This document shows, one piece after another, positions 1 through 7,668 of a stretch of 64,000 bases of DNA. Below the pieces are notes generated by a model. It did no database searches, was not told the origin of the DNA, and saw nothing but the letters and a program-made list of their open reading frames with translations. Where the stretch lies: NCBI GenBank assembly GCA_963811255.1, contig CAWEQI010000003.1, forward strand, positions 186,001 through 250,000, in the 5' to 3' direction. Made by a program: the position numbers and the translations under genes. How positions within the stretch are numbered: position 1 is the first letter of the stretch; each line of letters begins with the position of its first letter. This stretch comes from Croceibacterium_B sp963811255. Lineage in GTDB: Bacteria; Pseudomonadota; Alphaproteobacteria; Sphingomonadales; Sphingomonadaceae.

Positions 1-747
1 GAGGACCTTAACCTCAAGGTCAGGCGTGGCGAAATCCTCGGCGTGGTCGGCGGCTCGGGCTCGGGCAAGTCGGTGCTGATGCGCTCGATCATCGGCCTGC
101 AGATCCCCGACGAAGGCACGATCGAGGTGTTCGGGCGCAACGTCATGGAGGAGACGGCGCGGGAGGATATGGCGATCCGCAGCCGCTGGGGCGTGCTGTT
201 CCAGGGCGGTGCGCTGTTCTCCACCCTGACCGTGGGCGAGAACGTCGAAGTTCCGTTGAAGCAGTTCTATCCCGAGCTCCTGCCGGAGCTGATGCACGAG
301 ATCGCCCGCTACAAGGTGGTGCTCTCGGGCTTGCCGGCGGACACCGCGAGCAAGTATCCGGCCGAGCTGTCGGGGGGCATGAAGAAGCGTGCCGGCCTCG
401 CGCGGGCGCTGGCGCTCGATCCCGAGCTGCTGTTCCTCGACGAGCCGACCGCGGGGCTCGACCCGATCGGCGCCGCCCGCTTCGACGAGCTGACCCGCAG
501 CCTGGCCGACACGCTCGGACTGACGGTGTTCCTGATCACCCACGATCTCGACACCCTGTACGCGATTTGCGACCGCGTGGCGGTGATCGCCGACAAGAAA
601 GTGATCGCCGTCGGCACGATCCCGGAACTGCTCGAGAGCGACCATCCGTGGATCCAGGAATACTTCAACGGTCCTCGAGGTCGCGCGGTGCAGGATCGGC
701 CGGGGGGCGGCAAGGGCATGGACACGGCCGAGAAAACTGGGGAATAG
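1..747 (+). CDS. mlaF: MlaF-type ABC transporter ATPase (5' truncated by window edge)
   Basis: Cytoplasmic ATPase of an MCE/Mla-type ABC system that moves phospholipids between the outer and inner membranes. The frame is open from base 1, so the true start lies upstream. Visible in order: Walker A GGSGSGKS (visible residues 17-24), signature LSGGMKKR (near nt 367), Walker B with LLFLDEPTAGLDP (near nt 427) and the switch motif ITHD (near nt 538). LSGGMKKR is typical of MlaF/Ttg2A. The MCE protein and an auxiliary lipoprotein follow directly, which supports the assignment. The permease (MlaE) should lie just outside the window. Family assignment is firm; the lipid substrate is inferred from the family. 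Confidence 0.9.
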   Translation, partial: EDLNLKVRRGEILGVVGGSGSGKSVLMRSIIGLQIPDEGTIEVFGRNVMEETAREDMAIRSRWGVLFQGGALFSTLTVGENVEVPLKQFYPELLPELMHEIARYKVVLSGLPADTASKYPAELSGGMKKRAGLARALALDPELLFLDEPTAGLDPIGAARFDELTRSLADTLGLTVFLITHDLDTLYAICDRVAVIADKKVIAVGTIPELLESDHPWIQEYFNGPRGRAVQDRPGGGKGMDTAEKTGE

Positions 748-756
748 GGGCGCTGC

Positions 757-1692
757 ATGGAAACCCGCGCGAATTATGTCTGGGTCGGCGCGATCACGCT
801 GGTGCTGCTGGCGGCGCTGGCGGCCTTCATCGTGTGGATCGCCGGGTTCGGCGCCTCGACCAACAAGGAATACGACATCTTCTTCCCGCAGGCGGTCGAG
901 GGGCTGTCCGATGGCAGCCAGGTGACCTTCTCCGGCGTCCCGGTGGGCAAGGTCGAGAAGATGCGGGTGTGGAAGGACCCGCAGTTCGTGCAGGTGCGGA
1001 TCAGCGTCAAGAACGACACGCCGATCCTGCAGGGCACCACCGCCACGGTGCTCGGCTCGTTCACCGGGGTCTCGACGATCCAGCTCGACGGCGGCAAGCC
1101 CGGCTCGCCGCCGATTACCAAGCCGGGCCGCGACGGCGTGCCGGAAATTCAGCCCAAGGCCGGCGGGCTCGGCGCGATCCTGTCGAGCGCGCCGCAGTTG
1201 CTCGACAGCCTGACAAATCTGACCGACAGGCTGACCGACCTGCTGTCGCCGCAAAACCAGCACTCGATCGGCAATATCCTGCACAACACCGATCGCCTGA
1301 CCAGGAATCTGGCCGACACCTCTCCGCGGCTTAACGATACCCTGGCCCAACTGAACGCCACTCTCGCCCAGGCGCAGGCGACGCTCGGCGAGGCGCAGCA
1401 GACGCTCGGCTCGGCCAACGATCTGCTCAACAAGCAGGGGCCGTCGCTGGCCGACCAGCTGCGCGATACCATGGCCTCTGTGCGCAAGGCCGCCGACGAG
1501 GCGCAGGCCGCGTTGGCAGACGCCCGGCCGGCGGCGCGCGAGCTGTCGCAAAGCACATTGCCGGCCGCCGACGCCGCGCTGCGTGACCTCAGGCGCACCA
1601 CCGCGGCGCTGCGCCAGATGACTGAAACGATCCAGAACCAGGGCGCCGGCAGCGTTCTCAAGGGCAAGCAACTGCCGGATTACAAGCCGTGA
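757..1692 (+). CDS. mlaD: MlaD family MCE protein
   Basis: Substrate-binding, membrane-anchored component of the Mla-type system (311 aa). A single N-terminal transmembrane helix (about residues 10-31, rich in Leu/Ala) is followed by one MCE domain (about 38-118). A long Ala/Gln/Leu-rich C-terminal region (about 140-300) is probably helical and coiled. This tail makes it longer than E. coli MlaD and closer to alphaproteobacterial versions. It starts 9 nt after the ATPase stop, so the two are almost certainly co-transcribed. MCE proteins form hexameric rings in the periplasm; that is family knowledge, not visible here. Confidence 0.9.
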   Translation: METRANYVWVGAITLVLLAALAAFIVWIAGFGASTNKEYDIFFPQAVEGLSDGSQVTFSGVPVGKVEKMRVWKDPQFVQVRISVKNDTPILQGTTATVLGSFTGVSTIQLDGGKPGSPPITKPGRDGVPEIQPKAGGLGAILSSAPQLLDSLTNLTDRLTDLLSPQNQHSIGNILHNTDRLTRNLADTSPRLNDTLAQLNATLAQAQATLGEAQQTLGSANDLLNKQGPSLADQLRDTMASVRKAADEAQAALADARPAARELSQSTLPAADAALRDLRRTTAALRQMTETIQNQGAGSVLKGKQLPDYKP

Positions 1693-1702
1693 GGCACAGG
1701 GG

Positions 1703-2308
1703 ATGCGAATGAACGGCCCACGAAAACACCGGGTGAGAGCCATGATCGCCCTCGGCGCGGTGCTGGCGCTTTCCGCATGCATCAGCCTCGGCAAGAAGCC
1801 GCCGCCCGAGTTGCTCGACCTGACCGCGGCGGCCGCCGCTCCGGCCGGCGCCAGCGCCAGCGGCAGCGCCGAGAACGCGATCGCGGTGATGGACATCCAG
1901 GCGCCGCAGAAGATCGACGTGACGCGGGTGCCGGTCGACGTCACCGGCTCGAGCGTCGCCTATCTCAAGGACGCGCAGTGGGTCGAAAAACCCACCAGGC
2001 TGTTCGGCCGGCTGCTGTCCGACACCCTGCGCGCCCGGGGCAACCACTTGGTGGTCAGCGGCACCGATCTGGAAGACGCCGCCGCAACCAAGCTTTCCGG
2101 CACGCTCCAGGCGATGGACTACGATCCCGCCCGCGGCGCAGCCGTGGTCCGCTTCGACGCCGTGCTGCAGGGGCCGAACGGTGCGATCCGCAGCAAGCGC
2201 TTCGAGAGCGAGGTCACCGGCGTGGCGGCCGAAGCAGGTCCGGTGGGTGCAGCACTCAACCGGGCGGCCAACGAGGTGGCGGCGCAAGTGGCGGACTGGG
2301 TGGGGTAG
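1703..2308 (+). CDS. ABC-type transport auxiliary lipoprotein (PqiC/YmbA-like)
   Basis: A 201-aa lipoprotein with a lipobox LSAC (Cys at about residue 26) after a basic start and hydrophobic stretch. The rest resembles the ABC-type transport auxiliary lipoprotein family that accompanies MCE systems, where such proteins are thought to bridge to the outer membrane. It begins 10 nt after the MlaD stop, so it is the third gene of this operon. A second ATG two codons in (1709) is an equally possible start. Function is inferred from family and position. Confidence 0.8.
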   Translation: MRMNGPRKHRVRAMIALGAVLALSACISLGKKPPPELLDLTAAAAAPAGASASGSAENAIAVMDIQAPQKIDVTRVPVDVTGSSVAYLKDAQWVEKPTRLFGRLLSDTLRARGNHLVVSGTDLEDAAATKLSGTLQAMDYDPARGAAVVRFDAVLQGPNGAIRSKRFESEVTGVAAEAGPVGAALNRAANEVAAQVADWVG

Positions 2309-2420
2309 GCCGCGATGGCATCCGTCTCAATTCCAGAACTGTTCATCTAAGACGCTCTAGATATGAACGGCGGCTAACCGCGGCGTTCACTGCCGGCTTA
2401 CACCGCATATCGGACAATCG

Positions 2421-2444
2421 CTCCTGCACAGGGAAATGCAGGAG
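2421..2444 (+). promoter_or_regulatory. Hairpin sequestering the ribosome binding site of the 2452 gene
   Basis: A perfect 8-bp inverted repeat, CTCCTGCA (2421-2428) and TGCAGGAG (2437-2444), with an 8-nt loop. The right arm contains the GGAG that would serve as Shine-Dalgarno for the ATG at 2452. Folding would mask the ribosome binding site. Seen directly; regulatory action is inference. Confidence 0.45.
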
Positions 2445-2451
2445 AAGGTCA

Positions 2452-2868
2452 ATGTACAAGATTGCAGCAGCTGCTTTGCTCGCCGCCGGGATTATGGTCT
2501 CGCCGGCAGCCCACGCGCAAAGCTGGGGTGTCTACGTCGGCAACGCGCCGGGATACTACGGCTACGGAAACGGCTATGGCTACGGCTATCGCTATCGGCC
2601 CGGCTGGGACAACGGCATCAACGCCGTCTGCTCTGGCCAACGGGCATACGCGCTCGAAAACAGGCTGCGCCACGAGTTCCAGGAAGGTGAGATCGAGGGG
2701 TGGCAGGCGTCGCGCATCCAAAGGTCGATCGACCGCCTCGAGCGCAAGCAGCGCGAGGAGTGCCGCGAAGGCGATTGGCGAGCCATCCAGAGCATCTCGT
2801 ACCAATACAACCAGATCGGCCGGTGGATCGATCAGCAGGCTCATGGCCGCTGGCGGCGCGGCTGGTGA
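2452..2868 (+). CDS. Small exported Gly/Tyr-rich protein of unknown function
   Basis: A 138-aa protein with a clear Sec signal peptide (about residues 1-22, cleavage after AHA). A short Gly/Tyr-rich segment (YYGYGNGYGYGYRY) follows. The remainder is charged and probably helical, with many Arg and Glu residues (RLRHEFQEGEIEGW, SIDRLERKQREE). No catalytic motif is visible. Similar small exported proteins are common in sphingomonads, but I know no function. The start was chosen because the signal peptide begins at 2452 and a GGAG lies just upstream, inside a hairpin. Confidence 0.7.
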   Translation: MYKIAAAALLAAGIMVSPAAHAQSWGVYVGNAPGYYGYGNGYGYGYRYRPGWDNGINAVCSGQRAYALENRLRHEFQEGEIEGWQASRIQRSIDRLERKQREECREGDWRAIQSISYQYNQIGRWIDQQAHGRWRRGW

Positions 2869-2943
2869 GTTCGCCCGGTCCGGGTGGATCAAGAAAGCGG
2901 GCGTTTGGGTCGAACGAAACCCAACGTCCGCCTTCGGTCGTCG

Positions 2944-3642
2944 TCAGTCCACCCGCGCCAGCCGCGCAAAGCGCGCTGCCTGCCTGAACGCCTGCAGCCG
3001 CGCCGCTCGCCCTTCCTCCGCCAGCGCATCCCAGCCCCATTGCTCGGCTTGCCAGTCCTGCTCGCAATTGGCGGCGGCGAACAGCGTGTCCGGGTCGGCC
3101 TCGGGTTCGAGGGTAAGCAGGCCGATGGTCAGCGAAGCGGCCAGCGAGGTGAGGGTTTCGAGGGCGGCGAGGGTGAAGGGGTCATGGGCTTTGAGGACCT
3201 GCCGCAGCGTGGTCAGCGTTTCCGGGGGCTGCGGGCGGTGGACGATGCCGCTGACTCGCTCCATCCGCACGCCGTGGCGCGTTTCGGCGGCCTGCACCAG
3301 CGGCTCCCACAGCTCCTGCTGACGGCGATAGAGCGGCTCGTCGGGATCGACGCGATAGCACAGCGTGTCGGTCTCAGCGTAAGGCAGCAGGCGGGCAACG
3401 GCGGCGGCGGGATCGGGGGCGATCTGGTCGATCGCATAATCCGCGAGATCGCGCAGGACGAAGCTCCTGGGGTCGATCTCCTCGCCCTGCGCGCGCCATT
3501 CGTCGGCCAGCGCCTCGGCCAGCGGCCGGGTCGGGACGACCTGCGGCGCGCCGCCTTGGGTGCGGATCGGCCGCCCGTCGAGCGTGAGGCCAAATCCGCC
3601 GGCGACCGGCTCGACCGCCGCATCGGTGTAGAAGCGCTTCAT
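2944..3642 (-). CDS. ATP12 family F1-ATPase assembly chaperone
   Basis: A 232-aa homologue of mitochondrial Atp12, a chaperone for assembly of the F1 alpha subunit of ATP synthase. Family-typical features are the start MKRFYTDAAVEP, LTLDGRPIRTQGGAP, ALADEWRAQGEEIDP and the C-terminal acidic-aromatic stretch around NCEQDWQAEQWGWDALAEEG. In bacteria this family is largely confined to alphaproteobacteria, which helps place the organism. The start at 3642 gives an ATGA overlap with the upstream small membrane gene; an in-frame ATG at 3660 would only add six residues. Last gene of a minus-strand operon that starts at the pseudouridine synthase. Confidence 0.9.
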   Translation of the reverse strand: MKRFYTDAAVEPVAGGFGLTLDGRPIRTQGGAPQVVPTRPLAEALADEWRAQGEEIDPRSFVLRDLADYAIDQIAPDPAAAVARLLPYAETDTLCYRVDPDEPLYRRQQELWEPLVQAAETRHGVRMERVSGIVHRPQPPETLTTLRQVLKAHDPFTLAALETLTSLAASLTIGLLTLEPEADPDTLFAAANCEQDWQAEQWGWDALAEEGRAARLQAFRQAARFARLARVD

Positions 3643-3875
3643 TCGGGCGGCGTGCGCCACTTGCGGGCGAGAACCTGCGGGACGACGAACACATCGAACA
3701 GACCGAAGGCGACGAAGCCGTAAGCGGCCACGGCGGGGATGCCGATCTTGCCGGCGAGGCCGACAATTCCGGTCAGCGCAATCACCACCCCCACAAGCCG
3801 CGTGGCGCCGATGACGAAGAAGCGCGTGCGAGCCCCATCGTCACCAACAGGATCGTCGCTAACGGGTTCGGGCAT
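3639..3875 (-). CDS. Small two-helix membrane protein, unknown function
   Basis: A 78-aa protein with an acidic N-terminus (MPEPVSDD), two hydrophobic segments (about residues 20-43 and 47-66) and a short basic tail. No recognised domain. It overlaps the HAD gene upstream by 17 nt and the ATP12 gene downstream by an ATGA, so it is tightly embedded in the operon. This supports it being real despite its size. The role may relate to membrane ATP synthase assembly only by position, which is weak evidence. Confidence 0.65.
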   Translation of the reverse strand: MPEPVSDDPVGDDGARTRFFVIGATRLVGVVIALTGIVGLAGKIGIPAVAAYGFVAFGLFDVFVVPQVLARKWRTPPE

Positions 3876-4524
3876 CGATCAGCTCCTCCAGTTCGGCGGG
3901 CGTTTGCGCCACTGCCTCGGCGCCGGCCGCGATCAGCTCTTCGGGCGCATGATAGCCCCAGGCGACGCCGAGCGCACGGCACCCGGCCGCCCGGGCCATC
4001 GCCATGTCGAATGCGGTGTCGCCGATCATCACCGTTTCGGCCGGATCGGCGCCGGTGTCGACCATGGCGGAGCGCAGCATCGACGGGTCCGGCTTGGACG
4101 GGTGACGATCGGCGGTCTGCAAGGTCACGAACAACTCGAAGATCCCATGCGACGCCAGGCAGCTGTGCAAGCCGCGGTCGGATTTGCCGGTGGCGACGCC
4201 GAGCAGCCAACCGCGCGCCTTCAGCCCTCGGAGCAGGCCGGCGATCCCTTCGTACAGCGGCTCGACCAGCGTGCCCTCCGCGCGCGACCGCCTGAAGGCG
4301 TCCTTGTAGGCCTCGACCACGGCGGCGTGCTGGTGCTCGGCCGCATCGGGGGCGATCCGGCGCACGGCTTGAGGGAGGCTGAGGCCGACCGTTTGGCGCA
4401 CATGGTGCCGCTCCGGCCGCACGAGCCCGGCGGCGGCAAACGCGGCCTCCATCGCCTCGCACACCGCCGCCTGGCCGTCGCTGAGGGTTCCGTCGCAATC
4501 GAACACGGCGAGGCGCACGCTCAC
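3859..4524 (-). CDS. HAD-superfamily phosphatase (phosphoglycolate phosphatase-like)
   Basis: A 221-aa HAD subfamily IA hydrolase. Motif I FDCDGTLSDGQ (Asp at about residues 9 and 11) supplies the nucleophile and acid. The cap is helical, motif III includes the Lys of RHPSKPDPSM, and motif IV is MIGDTAFDM. The fold and cap are those of phosphoglycolate phosphatase (Gph) and related enzymes; the exact substrate cannot be told from sequence. GTG start at 4524 overlaps the stop of the PaiB-like gene (GTGA), indicating translational coupling. Confidence 0.85.
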   Translation of the reverse strand: MSVRLAVFDCDGTLSDGQAAVCEAMEAAFAAAGLVRPERHHVRQTVGLSLPQAVRRIAPDAAEHQHAAVVEAYKDAFRRSRAEGTLVEPLYEGIAGLLRGLKARGWLLGVATGKSDRGLHSCLASHGIFELFVTLQTADRHPSKPDPSMLRSAMVDTGADPAETVMIGDTAFDMAMARAAGCRALGVAWGYHAPEELIAAGAEAVAQTPAELEELIDARTR

Positions 4525-5120
4525 GGCGCCAGCGTCCGGATCAGCGCGGCAAGAGACGGCGAACCGTGGCTCTCGAGCGCATCGGCGACCGCCGCGCGGT
4601 CTTCGGCGGACTTGTTCTGCGACAGCTTCAGCGTCGGGCGCCAGGCACGCACTTCCATCTCGAAGCCGACGATGCCGCCGAGCAAGCGGCCGAAGTTCGC
4701 CTGGTCAACCTTCTCGCGCGTCCACGGTTCGCCGGGAATGCGCCCCTCGTGGCGTTCGACCAGCGTATCGAGCAGGCCGACGAGCCCTTCCTCGGCCATT
4801 TTCCTGACCGGGCCCTGCAGTTCGAGCGCGACGTAATCCCACGTCGGCACCGTGTTCGGGTCGGCATACCAGCGTGGGCTGACGTAGGCGTCGGGGCCGT
4901 TCACCACGATAAGCGCTTCCTGCCCGGCGAGGTAGCGCACGAGCGCGTTGCCGCGGGCCAGGTGGAACTGCACCGCGCCGTCGCCGGTCGAGAGCAGCGG
5001 CGTATGCGCCACGCGCGGGCCATCGCTCGTCTGGGCGAAGACCATCCCGAAGCCGATCTCCTCGAGCAGCGCCTCAAGCAGGGCGCGGTCGTCGGTCCGG
5101 AAGGCGGGGTTGGGATGCAT
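4521..5120 (-). CDS. FMN-binding negative transcriptional regulator (PaiB family)
   Basis: A 199-aa PaiB-like protein. Typical family features are the N-terminal PAFRTDD, the segment LIVVNGPDAYVSPRWYADPNTVPTWDY and the later LVERHEGRIPGEPW. PaiB proteins have a split-barrel flavin-binding fold. The Bacillus founder represses sporulation and protease genes, but most bacterial members are uncharacterised. Its ATG overlaps the stop of the pseudouridine synthase by one base. Family call is firm; the regulatory role here is only inherited from the name. Confidence 0.85.
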   Translation of the reverse strand: MHPNPAFRTDDRALLEALLEEIGFGMVFAQTSDGPRVAHTPLLSTGDGAVQFHLARGNALVRYLAGQEALIVVNGPDAYVSPRWYADPNTVPTWDYVALELQGPVRKMAEEGLVGLLDTLVERHEGRIPGEPWTREKVDQANFGRLLGGIVGFEMEVRAWRPTLKLSQNKSAEDRAAVADALESHGSPSLAALIRTLAP

Positions 5121-6241
5121 CAGCGGCGTTTCGCCCCCGGGCGCTTGGGCTTGCCGCCGCCGCGCGCCTTGCGCTCACCGCGGCGGGCCTTGCGGTACTC
5201 CTTGGCGTGCGCCTTGGCCGCCTGCTTCTTCGTCGCACGGGTGGGCGGGGGCGGAGCGGCTTCCGGCGCGGCGTCGCTCAGCGCCGGGTTGAAGCCGAGC
5301 TGGGCCATGCTGGCGGCGAAGTGCTCGGGCAGCTCGGCGGCGACGTCGATCTTCCCGCCACCGGGCGCATCGATGATTAGCCGGCGGGCGTGGAGGTGCA
5401 TCTTGCGGCTGATCGAGCCGGTCAGAAAGGCCTCCTGGCCGCCGTACTTGCCATCGCCGACGATCGGGTGCCCCATCGCCGCGCAGTGCACGCGCAGCTG
5501 GTGCGTGCGCCCGGTGAGCGGCTCGAGCTCGAGCCAGGCGGCCTTGTTGCCGGCGCGGTCGAGCACGCGATATTTCGTCCTCGCCGGCTGGCCGTGCTCC
5601 TCGTCGACGTGCATCTTCTCGCCGCCGGTGCCGGGTTGCTTGGCGAGCGGGGCGTCGATCAGCCCCTCGGTGACGTCGGGAACCCCGACCACCAGCGCCC
5701 AATAGACCTTTTTCGCGCTCCGTCCGGAGAAGCGCTTCGAAAAGAACGCCGCGCTGCCCGGCGTGCGGGCGACCAGCAGGGCGCCGCTGGTGTCCTTGTC
5801 GAGCCGGTGGACCAGCCGCGGGCGCGGCTCGTCGGGGCCGGCGAAGGCGTCGAGCAGGGCATCGACATGGTGACGGGTCCTGGTCCCGCCCTGGGTGGCG
5901 AGGCCGGGCGGCTTGTTCAGCATCAGCGCGGCGTCGGTTTTCGCGATCAGCATCGCTTCGGCCTGGGCGCGCTGCTCGTCCGTCAGCGGCTGAACCTGGC
6001 GCGGCCGCGGCGCGGAATTGCCGCCAGGCGGCACGCGCAGCACTTGCCCGGCCGCCAGCCGGTCCTCCGGCTTCGCGCGCTTGCCGTCCACGCGCACTTG
6101 TCCGGTCCGCGCCCATTTCGAGACCGTACCGAAGGCGACTTGCGGCAAGTGGCGCTTGAACCAGCGGTCGAGCCGGATGCCGTCGTCGTCGGCGCCGACG
6201 GTGTACTGGCGGACCTGATCGTTGGCGGAGGTCTGGCTCAT
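5120..6241 (-). CDS. RluA family pseudouridine synthase
   Basis: A 373-aa rRNA pseudouridine synthase. It has an N-terminal S4-like RNA-binding region (about residues 15-75), the catalytic motif HRLDKDTSGALL with its Asp nucleophile, and the C-terminal GRTHQLRVHCAAMGHPIVGD signature. After the domain comes an unusually basic, low-complexity tail of about 60 residues rich in Lys, Arg and Ala, probably an extra RNA-binding extension. Most like the RluC/RluD group. I start it at the ATG at 6241; an upstream in-frame ATG at 6259 adds six unconvincing residues. First gene of the minus-strand operon. Confidence 0.88.
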   Translation of the reverse strand: MSQTSANDQVRQYTVGADDDGIRLDRWFKRHLPQVAFGTVSKWARTGQVRVDGKRAKPEDRLAAGQVLRVPPGGNSAPRPRQVQPLTDEQRAQAEAMLIAKTDAALMLNKPPGLATQGGTRTRHHVDALLDAFAGPDEPRPRLVHRLDKDTSGALLVARTPGSAAFFSKRFSGRSAKKVYWALVVGVPDVTEGLIDAPLAKQPGTGGEKMHVDEEHGQPARTKYRVLDRAGNKAAWLELEPLTGRTHQLRVHCAAMGHPIVGDGKYGGQEAFLTGSISRKMHLHARRLIIDAPGGGKIDVAAELPEHFAASMAQLGFNPALSDAAPEAAPPPPTRATKKQAAKAHAKEYRKARRGERKARGGGKPKRPGAKRR

Positions 6242-6390
6242 CCGCCGCGCCTTAAACACGGCGCGCGGCGCAGGGAAGGTGCTGTCCGCCGAAATCCTTG
6301 CCTTTGCCGGGCGTTTCGCCTATCGGGCGCCCCGGTTCAGCCGGTCCGGTATGGATTCGGCGCTTTTTCCATTTATGTTATGCCAGGTGC

Positions 6391-6413
6391 GCCCGCGCCG
6401 GACATTCGCGGGC
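6391..6413 (+). promoter_or_regulatory. Inverted repeat in the rpsU leader
   Basis: GCCCGCG (6391-6397) and CGCGGGC (6407-6413) form a perfect 7-bp stem with a 9-nt loop, about 40 nt ahead of rpsU. It may be a leader structure. No convincing promoter could be assigned in 6260-6452. Low confidence in any function. Confidence 0.3.
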
Positions 6414-6452
6414 CTTCATCGGTTCGAACAACTCAAGAGGTGGCTTTAGTTT

Positions 6453-6659
6453 ATGCAGATCATGGTTCGCGACAACAATGTCGAGCAGGCCCTCCGCGCG
6501 CTCAAGAAGAAGCTCCAGCGCGAGGGCGTGTACCGCGAGATGAAGCTGCGCCGCCACTATGAGAAGCCGAGCGAGAAGCGCGCCCGCGAGAAGGCCGCCG
6601 CGGTGCGCCGCGCGCGCAAGCTCGAGCGCAAGCGGGCCGAGCGCGACGGGGTCAAGTAA
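6453..6659 (+). CDS. rpsU: 30S ribosomal protein S21
   Basis: A 68-aa protein with the classic S21 core VRDNNVEQALRALKKKLQ and a very basic C-terminal half (many Arg/Lys). S21 binds the 30S platform near the anti-Shine-Dalgarno region. The start at 6453 (MQIMVRDNN) matches common alphaproteobacterial forms; the second ATG at 6462 is an alternative. Stands as its own short unit with a strong terminator directly behind it. Confidence 0.95.
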   Translation: MQIMVRDNNVEQALRALKKKLQREGVYREMKLRRHYEKPSEKRAREKAAAVRRARKLERKRAERDGVK

Positions 6660-6689
6660 GCTTGCAGGCCAAGCAGCGATAAGCCAAAG

Positions 6690-6719
6690 GGGCGCGGGGG
6701 ACATTTCCCGCGCCCTTTT
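6690..6719 (+). terminator. Rho-independent terminator of rpsU
   Basis: A perfect 9-bp GC stem, GGGCGCGGG (6690-6698) with CCCGCGCCC (6707-6715), an 8-nt loop and TTTT directly after. Lies 30 nt after the rpsU stop. Confidence 0.85.
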
Positions 6720-6737
6720 CGCATCAGGAAGCCGCTC

Positions 6738-7304
6738 ATGGTCGAACCCACCCGCGTCCCGCTCCAGCCGATCCGCAAGGGCTCGCTGCCCAAGCTGTGG
6801 TTCGGCATCGTCGTGGTGCTGCTGGTCGCGGTCGGATTCGCGTGGCTGGCGGCGCCGCATGGGGTGAAGGTGACCGAGTTGGTCGCCGGCTCGGGCCCGC
6901 ATCCGACCAAGGACGACGTGGTGTTCATCGACTACGTCGGCAAGCTGCCCAACGGGAAGGTTTTCGACCAATCGCATCCGCTCAACCTCCCCGTGCAGGG
7001 TGTCTTGCCGGAGGGAACGCCGATGCCTGTCACCGGGACCATTCCCGGGTTCTCCGAAGGGCTGCAGAAGATGCAGGCGGGCGGCAAGTACGAGCTCTAC
7101 ATCCCGGCCGACAAGGCGTACGGCGCGCATCCGCCGGCCGGAGCGCCGATCCCGCCCAACAGCGACCTGACCTTCGAGGTGACCGTCCACGCGATCATGC
7201 CCGAGGCCGAGGCGGAACAGCGGTTCCAGATGATGCAGCAAATGATGCAGTCGCAGCAGGGCAAGGGCGGCGGCGCTCAGGGGACTCCGCAGGGCGGGCA
7301 ATAG
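6738..7304 (+). CDS. FKBP-type peptidyl-prolyl cis-trans isomerase, membrane-anchored
   Basis: A 188-aa protein with one N-terminal transmembrane anchor (about residues 20-41) followed by a single FKBP domain. The domain shows VFIDYVGKLPNGKVFDQS, VTGTIPGFSEGLQKM, GGKYELYIPADKAYG and a final LTFEVTVHAI strand. It probably acts on the periplasmic face. The tail is Gln/Met-rich (QMMQQMMQSQQ) and low in complexity. It sits between rpsU and gatC, a neighbourhood I recall from sphingomonads. Specific client proteins unknown. Confidence 0.9.
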   Translation: MVEPTRVPLQPIRKGSLPKLWFGIVVVLLVAVGFAWLAAPHGVKVTELVAGSGPHPTKDDVVFIDYVGKLPNGKVFDQSHPLNLPVQGVLPEGTPMPVTGTIPGFSEGLQKMQAGGKYELYIPADKAYGAHPPAGAPIPPNSDLTFEVTVHAIMPEAEAEQRFQMMQQMMQSQQGKGGGAQGTPQGGQ

Positions 7305-7365
7305 CGCCGCGGCGATTAGCTCACGCCGCTTGAAGCGCCTCGTCCGCCCGGCTAGGGCGCGCTTC

Positions 7366-7668
7366 ATGTCGGCAGACCGTGCAACCGTGGCCAAGATAGC
7401 CAGCCTCGCGCGCATCCGGATGGACGAGGACGCCCTCGACCGGATGGTGCCCGAGTTCAACAACATCCTCGCCTGGGTCGAGCAACTCGGCGAAGTCGAT
7501 ACGTCGGGCGTCGAGCCGATGACCGCGGTAATCCCGCAGGCGCTGCGCCTGCGCGACGACGTGGTGGACGCGGACCCGCTGACCGGCGGCGGCATCCGCG
7601 ACGAGGTGCTCGCCAACGCGCCAGTAGCCGAGCACGGCTTCTTCGGCGTGCCGAAGGTGATCGAATGA
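7366..7668 (+). CDS. gatC: Asp-tRNA(Asn)/Glu-tRNA(Gln) amidotransferase subunit C
   Basis: A 100-aa GatC, the small stabilising subunit of the GatCAB complex that amidates mischarged Glu-tRNA(Gln) and Asp-tRNA(Asn). Recognisable by ATVAKIASLARIRMDEDAL, the central NILAWVEQLGEVDTSGVEP and the C-terminal HGFFGVPKVIE. The start at 7366 is chosen because family members begin just before this helix; upstream codons read as non-conserved Arg-rich sequence. ATGA overlap with gatA. Confidence 0.93.
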   Translation: MSADRATVAKIASLARIRMDEDALDRMVPEFNNILAWVEQLGEVDTSGVEPMTAVIPQALRLRDDVVDADPLTGGGIRDEVLANAPVAEHGFFGVPKVIE

